Shown here in pieces: positions 53,730 through 64,000 of a DNA stretch of 64,000 nucleotides. The stretch is from NCBI RefSeq assembly GCF_000377985.1, contig NZ_KB899043.1, forward strand, positions 62,001-126,000, in the 5' to 3' direction. Below the pieces are notes generated by a model that searched no databases, was not told the DNA's origin, and saw only the letters and a list, made by a program, of their open reading frames with translations. Origin of the DNA: Sporolactobacillus vineae DSM 21990 = SL153 (GTDB lineage: Bacteria; Bacillota; Bacilli; Bacillales; Sporolactobacillaceae). How positions within the stretch are numbered: the first letter of the stretch is position 1; each line of letters starts with the position of its first letter. Position numbers and translations under genes: made by a program.

Positions 53730-55014
53730 GGATATCACTCCTTCTGACGCCGAACAGCTCCGGTTTGTCATTCAGCACACCGCTGTGGACGAGCAGCCCG
53801 AGGAAGAGCCTCTGTCCGTAAACCGATGCGATGAAGGTGACGATGTTGCTGATCAGCAGCATAACGGCGAATCCTTTAACCGAGCTGACCCCGAAGGCGA
53901 ACAGCACGCCGGCGGCAATGATCGTCGTCAGGTTGGCATCGACGACCGTCGGCAATGCCCGTTTACTCCCGGCGCGGAATGCCGAAAGGATCGACTTGCC
54001 GCTGCGGATCTCATCTTTTATTCGTTCCAGAGTAATTATGTTCGCATCGACCGCCATGCCGATGCCAAGGATCAGCGCCGCAATGCCAGGCAGCGTAAGG
54101 ACCGCCTGCAGACCGACGAAAACGCCCATAACGATAAAAATATAATAGGCCAGCGTGATATCGGCAACCAGCCCGCCAAGCCGGTAGAACAGCAGCATGA
54201 ACAGAAGAATGGCTGCCACACCGATGGCCCCGGCAAACAGTGTATCCGTCATCGAGTTCTGCCCGAACTGTGCCCCGACCGAAGTGGAGTATACCTCAGT
54301 CATTTTCACTGGCAGGGAACCTGAATTCAGCAGATCGCGCAGTGTATTGGCTTCCTGCATCGTAAAATTGCCGGTGATCTGAACATCGTTTGTGTTCAGG
54401 ACGCTTTGAACACTCGGTGCCGAAATGAACTTGTGGTTCGTCTTATTGGCTTCTTTCTGGAAGGAGTCGCCCTTCTGATAGTCCATCCAGATGACCATGA
54501 CATTGTTCGGTGCCTCATTCAGGATCTTCCGGGTGACATTGGCAAACTTGCTCGCGCTCTTCAGCTGCAGCGTGACCATCGGGTGATTCAGTTCGTCAAA
54601 AGCCACTTTGGCTTTCCCGGGCTGCAGGTCGGACCCGTCCAGCATCAGACGGTCCTTATAATCACGGAACGTCAGGTTTGCTGTAGTCGACAGCAGCTGC
54701 CGCGCCCGTTTTTCATCTTTAACACCGGGCAGCTGGACGTCAATCCGGTTCCCGTTCTGAATCGAAATATTCGGCTCGCTGACGCCGAGTACATTGATTC
54801 GCTTGTTCAGCGCCGCCACAGCGTTGCTCATCGTATTGGCGTCAATTTTCTGCCCGGCTTTCAGAGGTTTGACCTGGTACAGCACCTCGAATCCGCCTTT
54901 CAGATCAAGCCCGAGTTTCACGTTATGTATGATGGGCATGGTGACCAGGCCTAAAATAACTGCTGAAACAATCAGAATTGCAAAAAAGGAAAAAAGGCGT
55001 CCTTTTTTTCTCAT
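53719..55014 (-). CDS. secD: SecD, protein-export membrane protein
   Basis: SecDF subunit with six membrane helices and an extracellular domain; 431 residues. Landmarks are VKLGLDLKGGFEVLYQV after the first helix, RINVLGVSEPNISIQNGNRIDVQLPGV (P1 head), and the C-terminal core GMAVDANIITLERIKDEIRSGKS with VDANLTTIIAAGVLFAFG. These D-A-N-I and D-A-N-L segments hold the conserved aspartates of proton transfer. GGGAGC lies about 12 bases before the ATG. Confidence 0.95.
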   Translation of the reverse strand: MRKKGRLFSFFAILIVSAVILGLVTMPIIHNVKLGLDLKGGFEVLYQVKPLKAGQKIDANTMSNAVAALNKRINVLGVSEPNISIQNGNRIDVQLPGVKDEKRARQLLSTTANLTFRDYKDRLMLDGSDLQPGKAKVAFDELNHPMVTLQLKSASKFANVTRKILNEAPNNVMVIWMDYQKGDSFQKEANKTNHKFISAPSVQSVLNTNDVQITGNFTMQEANTLRDLLNSGSLPVKMTEVYSTSVGAQFGQNSMTDTLFAGAIGVAAILLFMLLFYRLGGLVADITLAYYIFIVMGVFVGLQAVLTLPGIAALILGIGMAVDANIITLERIKDEIRSGKSILSAFRAGSKRALPTVVDANLTTIIAAGVLFAFGVSSVKGFAVMLLISNIVTFIASVYGQRLFLGLLVHSGVLNDKPELFGVRRSDIRGN

Positions 55015-55116
55015 GACTTCAACTTGCTCCCTTCTCTGTCTCTTGCGGCACGGCCTTCCGCACCTTCGCAGACTGACTCACTTTTCTTCGGTTGAAATAG
55101 GCTGACGGGGAGCGAT

Positions 55117-55404
55117 TCAATGAAAAAGCGAACGGTCAACAACGGGTGTCCCCTCTTTAAAGAGATCCCTACGCAGTTTGTTCATATAATCGTTCACGGA
55201 TAAAGACATGACAGCGGCCACAATTTCATGAATGCGTTCCGGCCGTTCTTCTTTACTTCTTTCGATGGCTTCCTTGGCAAATTCCCAAAATTCATCAAGG
55301 GACAGATGACTGACTCCGAGCAGATGAAATTCATCAAGTTTGCTATTCAGAAAAGGGGCAATCTGATTCCGCCACTTCTCAAGATCATCAAAGGATTCCG
55401 GCAT
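55117..55404 (-). CDS. comN: ComN, post-transcriptional regulator (YrzD)
   Basis: A 95-residue protein of the ComN family. In B. subtilis ComN promotes accumulation of comE mRNA and is located at division sites and poles. It shows the family blocks WRNQIAPFLNSKLDEFHLLG, LSLDEFWEFAKEAI and IVAAVMSLSVNDYMNKLRRDLF. ATG 55404 is seven bases after GGGAGG. Its likely target, the comE genes, starts at the left end of this window, about 52 kb away on the same strand. Confidence 0.88.
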   Translation of the reverse strand: MPESFDDLEKWRNQIAPFLNSKLDEFHLLGVSHLSLDEFWEFAKEAIERSKEERPERIHEIVAAVMSLSVNDYMNKLRRDLFKEGTPVVDRSLFH

Positions 55405-55509
55405 GTCTATTCCTCCCATAAACCATATCATAGCATACCTCAACGTTAATACGAAACACAAATTCTGCGATCCCTGATGCTTTTACGCGGCCGAAACCGA
55501 AACGTGCAG

Positions 55510-55539
55510 TCATGCCCGTCCCCCTACACTGCATATAAT
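55510..55539 (+). promoter_or_regulatory. Possible sigma-E promoter of spoVB
   Basis: CATATAAT at 55532-55539 fits the sigma-E -10 pattern CATACAMT at seven of eight positions; TCATGCC at 55510-55516, 15 bases upstream, is a partial -35 match. spoVB is sigma-E-controlled in B. subtilis. Confidence 0.45.
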
Positions 55540-55677
55540 CCTGCGACCGGCATTGTTTTATCCTGGGCTTCCTCCGGGCTCACCCTTAACAAAGGGGGCG
55601 CATCGGATGAACCGTGCCGAATCGCGCATCCGTTCAGAGCACCCGGCTCCGGCGGATCGGAAAAAGGGGACAAACCC

Positions 55678-57234
55678 ATGCCACGTCAGTCATTTCTCAA
55701 GGGATCGTTTATCTTAATGACCGCAGGGCTGGTCACACGAATTCTCGGGATGATTAACGGCATGGTCCTTGCCCGGGTGATCGGAGATGAAGGCGTCGGT
55801 CTGTTCATGATGGCGTTCCCGGCGATGCTGCTGGTGGTCACGCTGACCGAGCTCGGTCTTCCGGTCGCTATTTCCAAGCTCGTCGCCGAATCAGAAACAT
55901 TCGGTGATCGCCGGCGGGTCCGGCTGATTCTCTCGCTTTCTCTGTCCATTGTCACCCTGATCAGCATTATCCTGACCGTGGCGATGCTGATCCTGATACC
56001 TTTTCTGTCCCGATTTATGTATGCCGACACACGTGTGGTCTATCCGCTCCTCGCCGTGACGCCGGTGATTCCGATCGTTGCCGTCAGTTCGGTGCTCCGC
56101 GGTTATTTTCAGGGGATCCGCAATATGAAACCGTACGCCTGGTCCGGCATCGTCGAACAAGTCGTGCGGATCTCGCTTGTCGCCACACTGGCAAATCTCC
56201 TGATGCCCTATGGTGTGGCTTATGCCGCTGCCGGTGCCATGGCCGCCGGTTCGGCGGGAGAATGCGCCTCGCTCATCTACATGCTGCACGTTTTTAAAAA
56301 AGAGAGCGGCCACCGGCTGAAACAGCGGGAAAAAACATCAGAGTCTGCCGGAAGGCGCCAGATCCTCAGTGATCTGCTGAGCATCGGACTGCCGACAATG
56401 GGCAGCCGCCTGATTGCCTCGCTTGGCAATTTCTTTGAACCGATGATCGTCTCGCACAGCTTGCTGATCGCCGGTTTCTCGATCAAAGATTCGGCAATTA
56501 TGTACGGCCAGCTGACCGGATATGCAATGACACTGCTGCTTTTGCCAAGCTTCATCACGCACGCGCTTCATGTATCGCTCGTTCCGGCGATCAGCGAAGC
56601 TTTCGCCCGGAAATCATACGGGATGATCCATTACCGGCTGAATCAGGCACTGCGCATCGCCATGCTGACCGGAGGCCTGTCCATCGTCGTGACCTGCTCA
56701 TTCGGACGCGAACTGATGGATCTGATCTATGATGCCCCTGAGTCAGCCCGCTTCCTGTATGTCATGGCACCGTTCTTCATCGTCTTCTATTTTCAGGCTC
56801 CGATGCACGCGGTACTGCAGGCGCTCAATCTCGCACGGGCAGCAATGATCAACACCTTCATCGGCGCGATTATCAAGATTGTGCTGCTGTTTCTGCTCAC
56901 CAGCCGCCCGGAACTGGGGATTACCGGAACGGCCCTGGCCATCTGCATCAACGTTCTCGTTGTCACCGTGCTTCATGCCGCCGTCATGTTCCGGACGATC
57001 GGTTTTTCACTGATTCTGAAGGATTATGCCCGGACTACACTGCTTATCGCCATGTCCGGCATTTTTGCCCGGCTGATGCTGAAAACCTTCTTCCCGGGAT
57101 GGGCTTTCCTGCCGCGGACGCTGTTTCTGATTTCCGCCGTCACTCTGTTTTATAGCCTGCTCGCCCTGATCCTTGGGATGATTCAAAAGGAGATGCTGGC
57201 GAATTTACCGGTGATCGGCAGGTGGATCCGCTGA
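55678..57234 (+). CDS. spoVB: SpoVB, MATE/MurJ-like flippase for spore cortex
   Basis: A 518-residue membrane protein of the polysaccharide-transport/MVF family, needed in the mother cell for cortex peptidoglycan, probably by moving lipid II. About 14 hydrophobic helices are visible. The N-terminus QSFLKGSFILMTAGLVTRILG and the next GDEGVGLFMMAFPAMLLVVTL and GLPVAISKLVAE match SpoVB. ATG 55678 lies behind AAGGGG; the open frame extends to 55477 but that part has no membrane character. It ends directly against the next gene's stop codon. Confidence 0.94.
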   Translation: MPRQSFLKGSFILMTAGLVTRILGMINGMVLARVIGDEGVGLFMMAFPAMLLVVTLTELGLPVAISKLVAESETFGDRRRVRLILSLSLSIVTLISIILTVAMLILIPFLSRFMYADTRVVYPLLAVTPVIPIVAVSSVLRGYFQGIRNMKPYAWSGIVEQVVRISLVATLANLLMPYGVAYAAAGAMAAGSAGECASLIYMLHVFKKESGHRLKQREKTSESAGRRQILSDLLSIGLPTMGSRLIASLGNFFEPMIVSHSLLIAGFSIKDSAIMYGQLTGYAMTLLLLPSFITHALHVSLVPAISEAFARKSYGMIHYRLNQALRIAMLTGGLSIVVTCSFGRELMDLIYDAPESARFLYVMAPFFIVFYFQAPMHAVLQALNLARAAMINTFIGAIIKIVLLFLLTSRPELGITGTALAICINVLVVTVLHAAVMFRTIGFSLILKDYARTTLLIAMSGIFARLMLKTFFPGWAFLPRTLFLISAVTLFYSLLALILGMIQKEMLANLPVIGRWIR

Positions 57235-57768
57235 TCACTTTCGGAAGTCATCATCCAGATCCATAAAAAAATTTCCGGACCGGTCAATGGTCAGATAGCG
57301 AATCTGCCGCAGATCGCGGTAGCCGAAATGGCGCAGTTCCCGGCGCAGCCATAATTGAGTACGGTTCAGCTTGTTCAGGTTGTCCATTCTGATTTTTCCG
57401 TTCTCAATCAACGGCAGAGCCATTGGCGGAGGGCCTGTCGGGCCGCCGCCTGTTCCGGGCAGACGGGCGGCCTGAAAGGATACTTCCGCACCTTCTGAAG
57501 CGGCGGGTGTAAGCTTCTTTTCCGGCTCCGGTAAGCGGCCGGTCAGCAGGACGAGCCGATAAGCAAGAATCAACGTGACGAGCGGAACAAGGTAAACCTG
57601 AAACGGGATCTCCGGCTGAATAACGGCCATCGTGCCCGTGCCGGACGCCATCAGAACGGCAATCAGGTCGGCGGGTGTCCGGTCGGCCAGCTTCGTGCCG
57701 GACAGATTTCGGAAGCCGATACCCAGACATATCAGAATGAAAATGATCCTTGCTGTTGCCGTCTCCAT
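57235..57768 (-). CDS. DUF421/YetF-type membrane protein (YrbG-like)
   Basis: A 177-residue protein with two or three membrane helices near the N-terminus (IIFILICLGIGF, LIAVLMASGTGTMAVI, YLVPLVTLILAYRLVLL) and a DUF421-type soluble end (LIENGKIRMDNLNKLNRTQLWLRRELR, FGYRDLRQIRYLTIDRSGNF). A Pro/Gly-rich linker (GTGGGPTGPPP) joins the two. The role is unknown. AAGGAGG stands nine bases from the ATG. It converges tail to tail with spoVB with no gap and no visible terminator. Confidence 0.85.
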   Translation of the reverse strand: METATARIIFILICLGIGFRNLSGTKLADRTPADLIAVLMASGTGTMAVIQPEIPFQVYLVPLVTLILAYRLVLLTGRLPEPEKKLTPAASEGAEVSFQAARLPGTGGGPTGPPPMALPLIENGKIRMDNLNKLNRTQLWLRRELRHFGYRDLRQIRYLTIDRSGNFFMDLDDDFRK

Positions 57769-57930
57769 GCTAAGTCCTCCTTGTTTCCTCTTTATATTAT
57801 GAACGGCTCCGGCAAATCCATGTACCCGGCGCGGCGACTTTGCAGTCATGAAAACAGTCCGTCCGAATACACTGGTACAAGAGCCCGGACGACCGGCTTT
57901 TCACTGATCCTGTTATCGGAGGTGTCCTTT

Positions 57931-58314
57931 ATGACGCGTCACTGGCTGGCAGCCATCGCATACGGCATGGTTGCATCTTTGCTGATCATTCTTGCTGCCG
58001 CTTTATTACTTGCTTCTCTGCTGCGGTTTACCTCTTTCTCAGAATCCGGAAACAGCTTTCTTCCAATTGTTATCTCGATGGTTGCCCTGTTTATTGGCGG
58101 AGCGATTGCCGGATCCAAGCTCAAACAGCGCGGCTTTCTGGCCGGAGGTCTGACCGGACTGTTCTTCGGCCTGTTCAGTCTCTGTTTTCAGTACCTCGGT
58201 TTAAATCAGTCACCCGGGATGATGCCGCTTCTTTTTTTTCTGACCAATATCGTTGCCGCAGCGCTCGGTGGTATCGCCGGCGTCAACCTGTTCTCCGGAA
58301 AGCACAGATACTGA
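57931..58314 (+). CDS. yrzE: YrzE-like TIGR04086 membrane protein
   Basis: A 127-residue protein with four membrane helices (IAYGMVASLLIILAAALLLA, LPIVISMVALFIGGAIAGS, GFLAGGLTGLFFGLFSLCFQ, LLFFLTNIVAAALGGIAGVN). The Gly-rich helix pairs are typical of the TIGR04086 family, found next to yajC in Bacillales. The function is unknown. GGAGGTG lies eight bases before the ATG, so the start is firm. Confidence 0.86.
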   Translation: MTRHWLAAIAYGMVASLLIILAAALLLASLLRFTSFSESGNSFLPIVISMVALFIGGAIAGSKLKQRGFLAGGLTGLFFGLFSLCFQYLGLNQSPGMMPLLFFLTNIVAAALGGIAGVNLFSGKHRY

Positions 58315-58357
58315 ACACTTTTTAAAGACTACGCTTAAACACCCAAAATACGCTCAT

Positions 58358-58388
58358 AAAAAAAGCAGCCATACACGGCTGTTTTTTT
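58358..58388. terminator. Bidirectional terminator between yrzE and yajC
   Basis: CAGCC and GGCTG with an ATACAC loop, flanked by seven A on one side and seven T on the other. Confidence 0.8.
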
Positions 58389-58396
58389 GTTCTTAC

Positions 58397-58735
58397 TTAT
58401 TTTTCAGCTTTGTCCGCTGATTTGTCCTTGCCTGATTCTTTCCTGGTTTCCGGCGCAGAAGCCGGTGCTCCGGACTTTTTAACGATCGCACGAATCGCAC
58501 TGCGTTCGAACGAAAGTTTGCTTGAGCTGCTTCTCAGGACAACGCTGCGGTCATCGAACGATTCAACCGTGCCTTCAAGGCCGCCGATTGTTACGATCTT
58601 ATCGCCGCGCGACAGCGAAGACTGCATTTCCTTGGTTTCCTTGTTCCTCTTCTGCTGCGGACGCAGAATCAGGAAATAAAAAATCGCCACAAAAATAAGC
58701 AGTGGTATCAGCAAACCTGTAACACCGTTTCCCAT
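58397..58735 (-). CDS. yajC: YajC, Sec translocase accessory subunit
   Basis: A 112-residue bitopic protein: one membrane helix (LLIPLLIFVAIFYFLILRPQQKR), then a small beta domain (LSRGDKIVTIGGLEGTVESFDDRSVVLR) and a charged Lys/Ala tail. YajC associates with SecDF-YidC. It lies downstream of tgt with 21 bases between them. AAGGGGG precedes the ATG. Confidence 0.95.
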   Translation of the reverse strand: MGNGVTGLLIPLLIFVAIFYFLILRPQQKRNKETKEMQSSLSRGDKIVTIGGLEGTVESFDDRSVVLRSSSSKLSFERSAIRAIVKKSGAPASAPETRKESGKDKSADKAEK

Positions 58736-58756
58736 GATGATCCCCCTTGGACATAA

Positions 58757-60945
<2,189 letters not shown>

Positions 60946-60968
60946 AGTTCACTGACACTCTCTTTCGT

Positions 60969-61169
60969 TTACCGTAGATGATTGATGAGATATAAGACCA
61001 GAGACAGAACACCGCTGATAACAAGACAAGTAACGACAGGAAAGAAAAAGGTGACATTACCCTTTTTTATAAAGAGATCGCCGGGAAGACGGCCGATCAG
61101 CGGCCAGCACAGTCCGGCAAGGAAGAGGACGATCCCGGCGGTCATCAGCCATTTCCCGATATCACCCAC
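60969..61169 (-). CDS. DUF2905 membrane protein
   Basis: A 66-residue protein with two membrane helices (WLMTAGIVLFLAGLCWPLIG and FFFPVVTCLVISGVLSLVLYLI) around the family signature RLPGDLFIKKGNVTF. DUF2905 genes often lie between ruvB and queA; no function is known. It starts with GTG, ten bases after AAAGGA, and follows ruvB by six bases. Confidence 0.9.
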   Translation of the reverse strand: MGDIGKWLMTAGIVLFLAGLCWPLIGRLPGDLFIKKGNVTFFFPVVTCLVISGVLSLVLYLINHLR

Positions 61170-61175
61170 AGCGCT

Positions 61176-62177
61176 TCATTCCTTTCTTTTCATATGAAAG
61201 TGATGATAAGCCAGATCCGTGACAATTCTGCCGCGGGGCGTTCGCTGGATAAATCCGCTCTGGAGAAGATAGGGTTCATGAACGTCTTCAATTGTATGGC
61301 GCTCTTCCCCGATCGCCGCAGCCAGCGTATCCAGGCCGACCGGACCCCCTCCGAATTTCCGGATCATCCCCTCGATCAGCTGGTGGTCGACCCGGTCCAG
61401 TCCGGCATCATCCACCTGAAGCCGGTCCAGCCCGGTTCCGGCAACTTCTTTCGTGATGACACCGTCAGACTCAATCTGGGCAAAGTCGCGGATTCGTTTC
61501 AACAGGCGATTGGCGATCCGCGGCGTCCCTCTCGACCGGCGTGCAATCTCGTGACACGCATCCTCCCTGATGACCACATTCAGCACAGATGCGGTGCGCG
61601 ATACAATCTGGGCGAGCTCTGCTGGGCTGTAAAACTGCAGCCGGCTGATCACGCCGAACCGGTCCCGGAGCGGAGGCGAAAGATAGCCGGCCCGCGTGGT
61701 GGCGCCGACAAGCGTGAACGGCGGCAGGTTCAGGCGCACCGAGTGTGCCGTGTCGTCCTTGCCGATCACAATATCCATGCAGAAATCCTCCATGGCCGGG
61801 TAGAGCACTTCCTCCACATGACGGCTGAGCCGATGAATTTCATCGATGAACAGCACATCACCGGGGCCAAGGGAGGACAGCACCGCCGCCAGGTCCCCCG
61901 GCCGCTCGAGTGCAGGTCCGGACGTGGTCCGGATCGCCGCACCCATTTCATGAGCGATAATTCTCGCCAGTGTCGTCTTGCCAAGCCCCGGCGGACCATA
62001 GAGCAGAACGTGATCCAGCGGTTCCTTGCGCTCTTTTGCCGCTGCAATAAAGATTCTTAGATTGTTTTTAATCTCTTCCTGCCCGATGTAATGTTCCAGA
62101 TCATCGGGACGGATCGCCTGTTCCAGTCCCTGATCTTCCTGAATCGATTCACTGGAAAGCAGCCGGTCATCTGTCAA
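61176..62177 (-). CDS. ruvB: Holliday-junction branch-migration ATPase RuvB
   Basis: Hexameric AAA+ motor that moves Holliday junctions with RuvA. The 333-residue protein has LRPxxLEHYIGQ-like [12 protein letters not shown], Walker [17 protein letters not shown], Walker [31 protein letters not shown] and the C-terminal winged helix ([17 protein letters not shown]). The true start is probably TTG 62177: AAGGAGG lies eight bases upstream and the resulting [11 protein letters not shown] matches the B. subtilis start. An ATG at 62201 overlaps ruvA and has no ribosome binding site. Confidence 0.95.
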   Translation of the reverse strand: MTDDRLLSSESIQEDQGLEQAIRPDDLEHYIGQEEIKNNLRIFIAAAKERKEPLDHVLLYGPPGLGKTTLARIIAHEMGAAIRTTSGPALERPGDLAAVLSSLGPGDVLFIDEIHRLSRHVEEVLYPAMEDFCMDIVIGKDDTAHSVRLNLPPFTLVGATTRAGYLSPPLRDRFGVISRLQFYSPAELAQIVSRTASVLNVVIREDACHEIARRSRGTPRIANRLLKRIRDFAQIESDGVITKEVAGTGLDRLQVDDAGLDRVDHQLIEGMIRKFGGGPVGLDTLAAAIGEERHTIEDVHEPYLLQSGFIQRTPRGRIVTDLAYHHFHMKRKE

Positions 62178-62193
62178 TTCCGCCGCCTCCTTA

Positions 62194-62784
62194 TCATGCA
62201 TGTGTCAGCAGGCGAAGCGCGTCCTTCACATACAGCTCCGCTGTCAGATTCTTCTTTTTCAGTTCAGGCACGACCCGGTTGATTTCTTTTTCAGAATAGC
62301 CCAGCATCTTCAGTGCATCCACAGCCTCATCAAGTGTCGCATTTCCTGCAACTGTATCTGCAGAGGCCCGGCCGTCAACCGAAAAGTCTGCCATTTTTCC
62401 TTTCAGATCCAGGATAATCTGTCCTGCCGTTTTCTTGCCGATGCCGGGAAAGCGCGTCAGATACTTGCTGTCCTCCGACTCGATCGCCTGAATGACTTCA
62501 TCCGGCTCTCCGGAAGCCAGAACAGCGAGCGCATTTTTGGGGCCGATTCCCGAAACGGATAGCAGGCGGATGAAAAGTTCCCGCTCTTCCCGCGTTTTAA
62601 AGCCGTACAGGATGATTGCATCCTCACGGACATATTGATACAGATAGATTTTTGTCTCCCGGTGAAGCAGCGGCTGATAACTGAACGGATTGGCGCAGAC
62701 AATACTGTAGCCGACCCCCCCTAGTTCCACAACGATACCGTTCCCGGAAAGATAGGTCAGTTCCCCACGCAGATAATCGTACAC
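62194..62784 (-). CDS. ruvA: Holliday-junction-binding protein RuvA
   Basis: Tetramer that binds the four-way junction and loads RuvB. The 196-residue protein has the OB domain ([28 protein letters not shown]), two helix-hairpin-helix motifs ([15 protein letters not shown] and [19 protein letters not shown]) and the C-terminal RuvB-binding helices. GTG 62784 is eight bases from GGAG and gives the standard N-terminus; upstream in-frame codons are not family-like. Confidence 0.96.
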   Translation of the reverse strand: MYDYLRGELTYLSGNGIVVELGGVGYSIVCANPFSYQPLLHRETKIYLYQYVREDAIILYGFKTREERELFIRLLSVSGIGPKNALAVLASGEPDEVIQAIESEDSKYLTRFPGIGKKTAGQIILDLKGKMADFSVDGRASADTVAGNATLDEAVDALKMLGYSEKEINRVVPELKKKNLTAELYVKDALRLLTHA

Positions 62785-62833
62785 GATCCTGACTCCATTT
62801 CGGACAAACCGATATTTCAAGGATTCTCTTCAC

Positions 62834-62863
62834 ATCATAGCACAAGCCTGATGGACTTCACAA
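62834..62863 (-). promoter_or_regulatory. Promoter of the ruvA-ruvB unit
   Basis: TTGTGA (62863-62858), 18-base spacer, TATGAT (62839-62834). It lies between the yebC terminator and ruvA. Confidence 0.55.
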
Positions 62864-62898
62864 AATTTGCCTGTTACCTGCCGGATAGCCGTGCAATA

Positions 62899-62925
62899 GA
62901 AAAGGGACATTATTTTCATGTCCCT
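62899..62925 (-). terminator. Terminator after yebC
   Basis: On the minus strand AGGGACAT and ATGTCCCT form an eight-base stem around GAAAATA, followed by TTTTC. Confidence 0.8.
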
Positions 62926-63000
62926 GGTTGGTTCAGATCTACTTGTTGTCGGGCGCACCTGGTCATGTGTCCACTTTCTGAAACGGTATCAAAGCTTGGT

Positions 63001-63726
63001 TCAGGCTTCTTCCAGGTTGCTGTAAACGTCCTGGACATCATCATTATTTTCCAGTGTGTCCATCAGATTCTCCATTTTTTCCAGATCGTCACCGCTCAGT
63101 GACGTTTTCGTCTTCGGCACCATGGCGACTTCACCCCGGTCGATCTCATAGCCCTTTTTCTCCAGTGCATCCTTCACAGCGTCAAACGAATCCGGATCTG
63201 TAGTAATGATAAAGCGGTCCTCCCCGGTGCGGAGATCATCAGCACCGGCGTCAATGGCGTCCATCATCACCTGGTCTTCGTCAAGACCGTCTTTTTTCTC
63301 GATTTCGATCAGGCCCTGTTTATCAAACATAAAGGCAACACTGCCGGATTCGCCGAGATTGCCGCCGCTTTTGGTGAACGCATGCCGGATTTCCGATGCC
63401 GACCGGTTTCTGTTATCCGTCAGAACATCGACCATCACGGCAACACCGCCGGGGCCGTAGCCTTCATAAGTAATTTCATCATAAGTGACCCCGTCAAGAT
63501 CGCCTGTTGCCTTCTTGATTGCCCGGGAAATATTGTCATTGGGCATATTGGCTGATTTCGCTTTCTCAATGGCGTGGCGCAGACCCGCGTTCATATCCGG
63601 ATCTCCGCCGCCATGTCTCGCCTCAAGAAAAATATCCTTGGAGAGCTTCATGAAGATCTTTCCACGGATGGCGTCCATTGCATTTTTTTTATGTTGTATG
63701 TTGTTCCATTTAGAATGTCCTGACAT
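63001..63726 (-). CDS. yebC: YebC/PmpR-family DNA-binding or translation regulator (YrbC)
   Basis: A 241-residue protein of the YebC/TACO1 family: MSGHSKWNNIQHKKNAMDA, FMKLSKDIFLEARHGGGDPD, NMPNDNISRAIKKATGDLDG, YEGYGPGGVAVMVDVLTDNRNR and GNLGESGSVAFMFDKQG. Relatives have been described as transcription regulators and, more recently, as helpers of translation through proline stretches. Two tandem ATG codons occur; 63726 is seven bases from GGAG and gives the usual MSGHSKW start. Confidence 0.95.
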   Translation of the reverse strand: MSGHSKWNNIQHKKNAMDAIRGKIFMKLSKDIFLEARHGGGDPDMNAGLRHAIEKAKSANMPNDNISRAIKKATGDLDGVTYDEITYEGYGPGGVAVMVDVLTDNRNRSASEIRHAFTKSGGNLGESGSVAFMFDKQGLIEIEKKDGLDEDQVMMDAIDAGADDLRTGEDRFIITTDPDSFDAVKDALEKKGYEIDRGEVAMVPKTKTSLSGDDLEKMENLMDTLENNDDVQDVYSNLEEA

Positions 63727-63862
63727 CATTCTTCTCCTCTCTTCAAGAACCGTTACGGCTGCCGGGGTTCCGCGTCCGGCTGAATGCCTGCTCTTGGCAG
63801 ATGAACCGCAGACGGTCCAAAACGGAATACCGTTTTTATTATACCTATTTTCACCATTGAAA

Positions 63863-63894
63863 AAAAGAGCAGAAAATTGAATTTCTGCTCTTTT
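63863..63894. terminator. Bidirectional terminator upstream of yebC
   Basis: AAAAGAGCAGAAA pairs with TTTCTGCTCTTTT around ATTGAA. It ends the unit entering from the right edge, so yebC should have its own promoter in 63727-63860, which I could not pick out with confidence. Confidence 0.9.
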
Positions 63895-63917
63895 ACCGTT
63901 CTTTAAAAAAGTTTGGA

Positions 63918-64000
63918 TTACTTACTGTTATTCTGGAACGGACGCTTCAAAGCATTCGCCAGATCATCAATAATCCCGGTAATATCTGTACGAACTTCTC
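63918..64000 (-). CDS. 3' end of an unidentified gene at the right edge
   Basis: The last 26 codons of a leftward frame enter from the window edge: EVRTDITGIIDDLANALKR then PFQNNSK and TAA at 63920-63918. A strong terminator 24 bases later supports it being a gene end. In B. subtilis a YhcN/YlaJ-type spore lipoprotein gene (coxA) lies upstream of yebC, which would suit the short helical end, but the fragment is too short to assign. Confidence 0.6.
   Translation of the reverse strand, partial: EVRTDITGIIDDLANALKRPFQNNSK

Overview
This window is a stretch of chromosome from a Gram-positive, endospore-forming member of the Bacillales. The evidence is the gene order, which follows the Bacillus subtilis comE-yqeG, sigK and yrr/yrv/yrb blocks, together with sporulation genes (sda, a YjcZ-type micro-gene, sigK, rsfA, spoVB), the CymR sulfur regulon, strong GGAGG ribosome binding sites and many TTG/GTG starts. 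Base composition is about 50-55 % GC by eye. A Sporolactobacillaceae-like lineage would fit, but this is inference. I see no tRNA, rRNA, insertion sequence, prophage or CRISPR array.

Layout. 1-7300: the late-competence genes comEC (cut by the left edge) and comEA, the divergent comER, then a tightly overlapping cluster rsfS-yqeK-nadD-yhbY-yqeH-yqeG. 7300-9700: sda behind a cluster of DnaA boxes, a 30-residue YjcZ-type gene, an uninterrupted sigK with a sigma-K-like promoter, and an acylphosphatase. 9950-14900: an unusual SDR protein and the methionine-to-cysteine operon yrrT-mtnN-mccA-mccB-yrhC. 14900-24400: a tandem 21-bp repeat, yrrS, greA, udk, yrrM, mltG, then yrzB-ruvX-ireB-alaS and an AI-2E transporter. 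24500-33000: recD2, a TPR protein, mnmA, iscS, cymR, then rarA and rsfA on the other strand.

33100-42700 is the most distinctive part: a complete type IV pilus locus. Three minor-pilin genes run leftward and pilB-pilT-pilC-pilin-pilD-pilM-pilN-pilO run rightward. PilB carries a degenerate tandem MshEN (c-di-GMP-type) motif. The pilin, with the adjacent ends of pilC and pilD, lies in an AT-rich island with sharp edges, and the PilX-like gene is also AT-rich, which suggests cassette-like exchange of the exposed pilus parts.

42700-64000: a 6S-like RNA downstream of aspS, hisS-aspS under a T-box, dtd, relA, apt, recJ, lapA, separate secF and secD, comN, spoVB, a DUF421 protein, yrzE, yajC-tgt-queA-DUF2905-ruvB-ruvA, yebC, and the 3' end of one more gene at the right edge.

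How the parts fit together: comEA/comEC (DNA uptake) and comN (post-transcriptional control of the comE message in B. subtilis) are present with a full retractile pilus, so natural transformation or twitching is plausible. CymR encoded here probably controls the yrrT-mccAB operon encoded here. DnaA boxes in front of sda link replication initiation to the block on sporulation. Many starts were moved from the longest possible frame to the codon with a properly spaced Shine-Dalgarno sequence; the reasons are given per gene.
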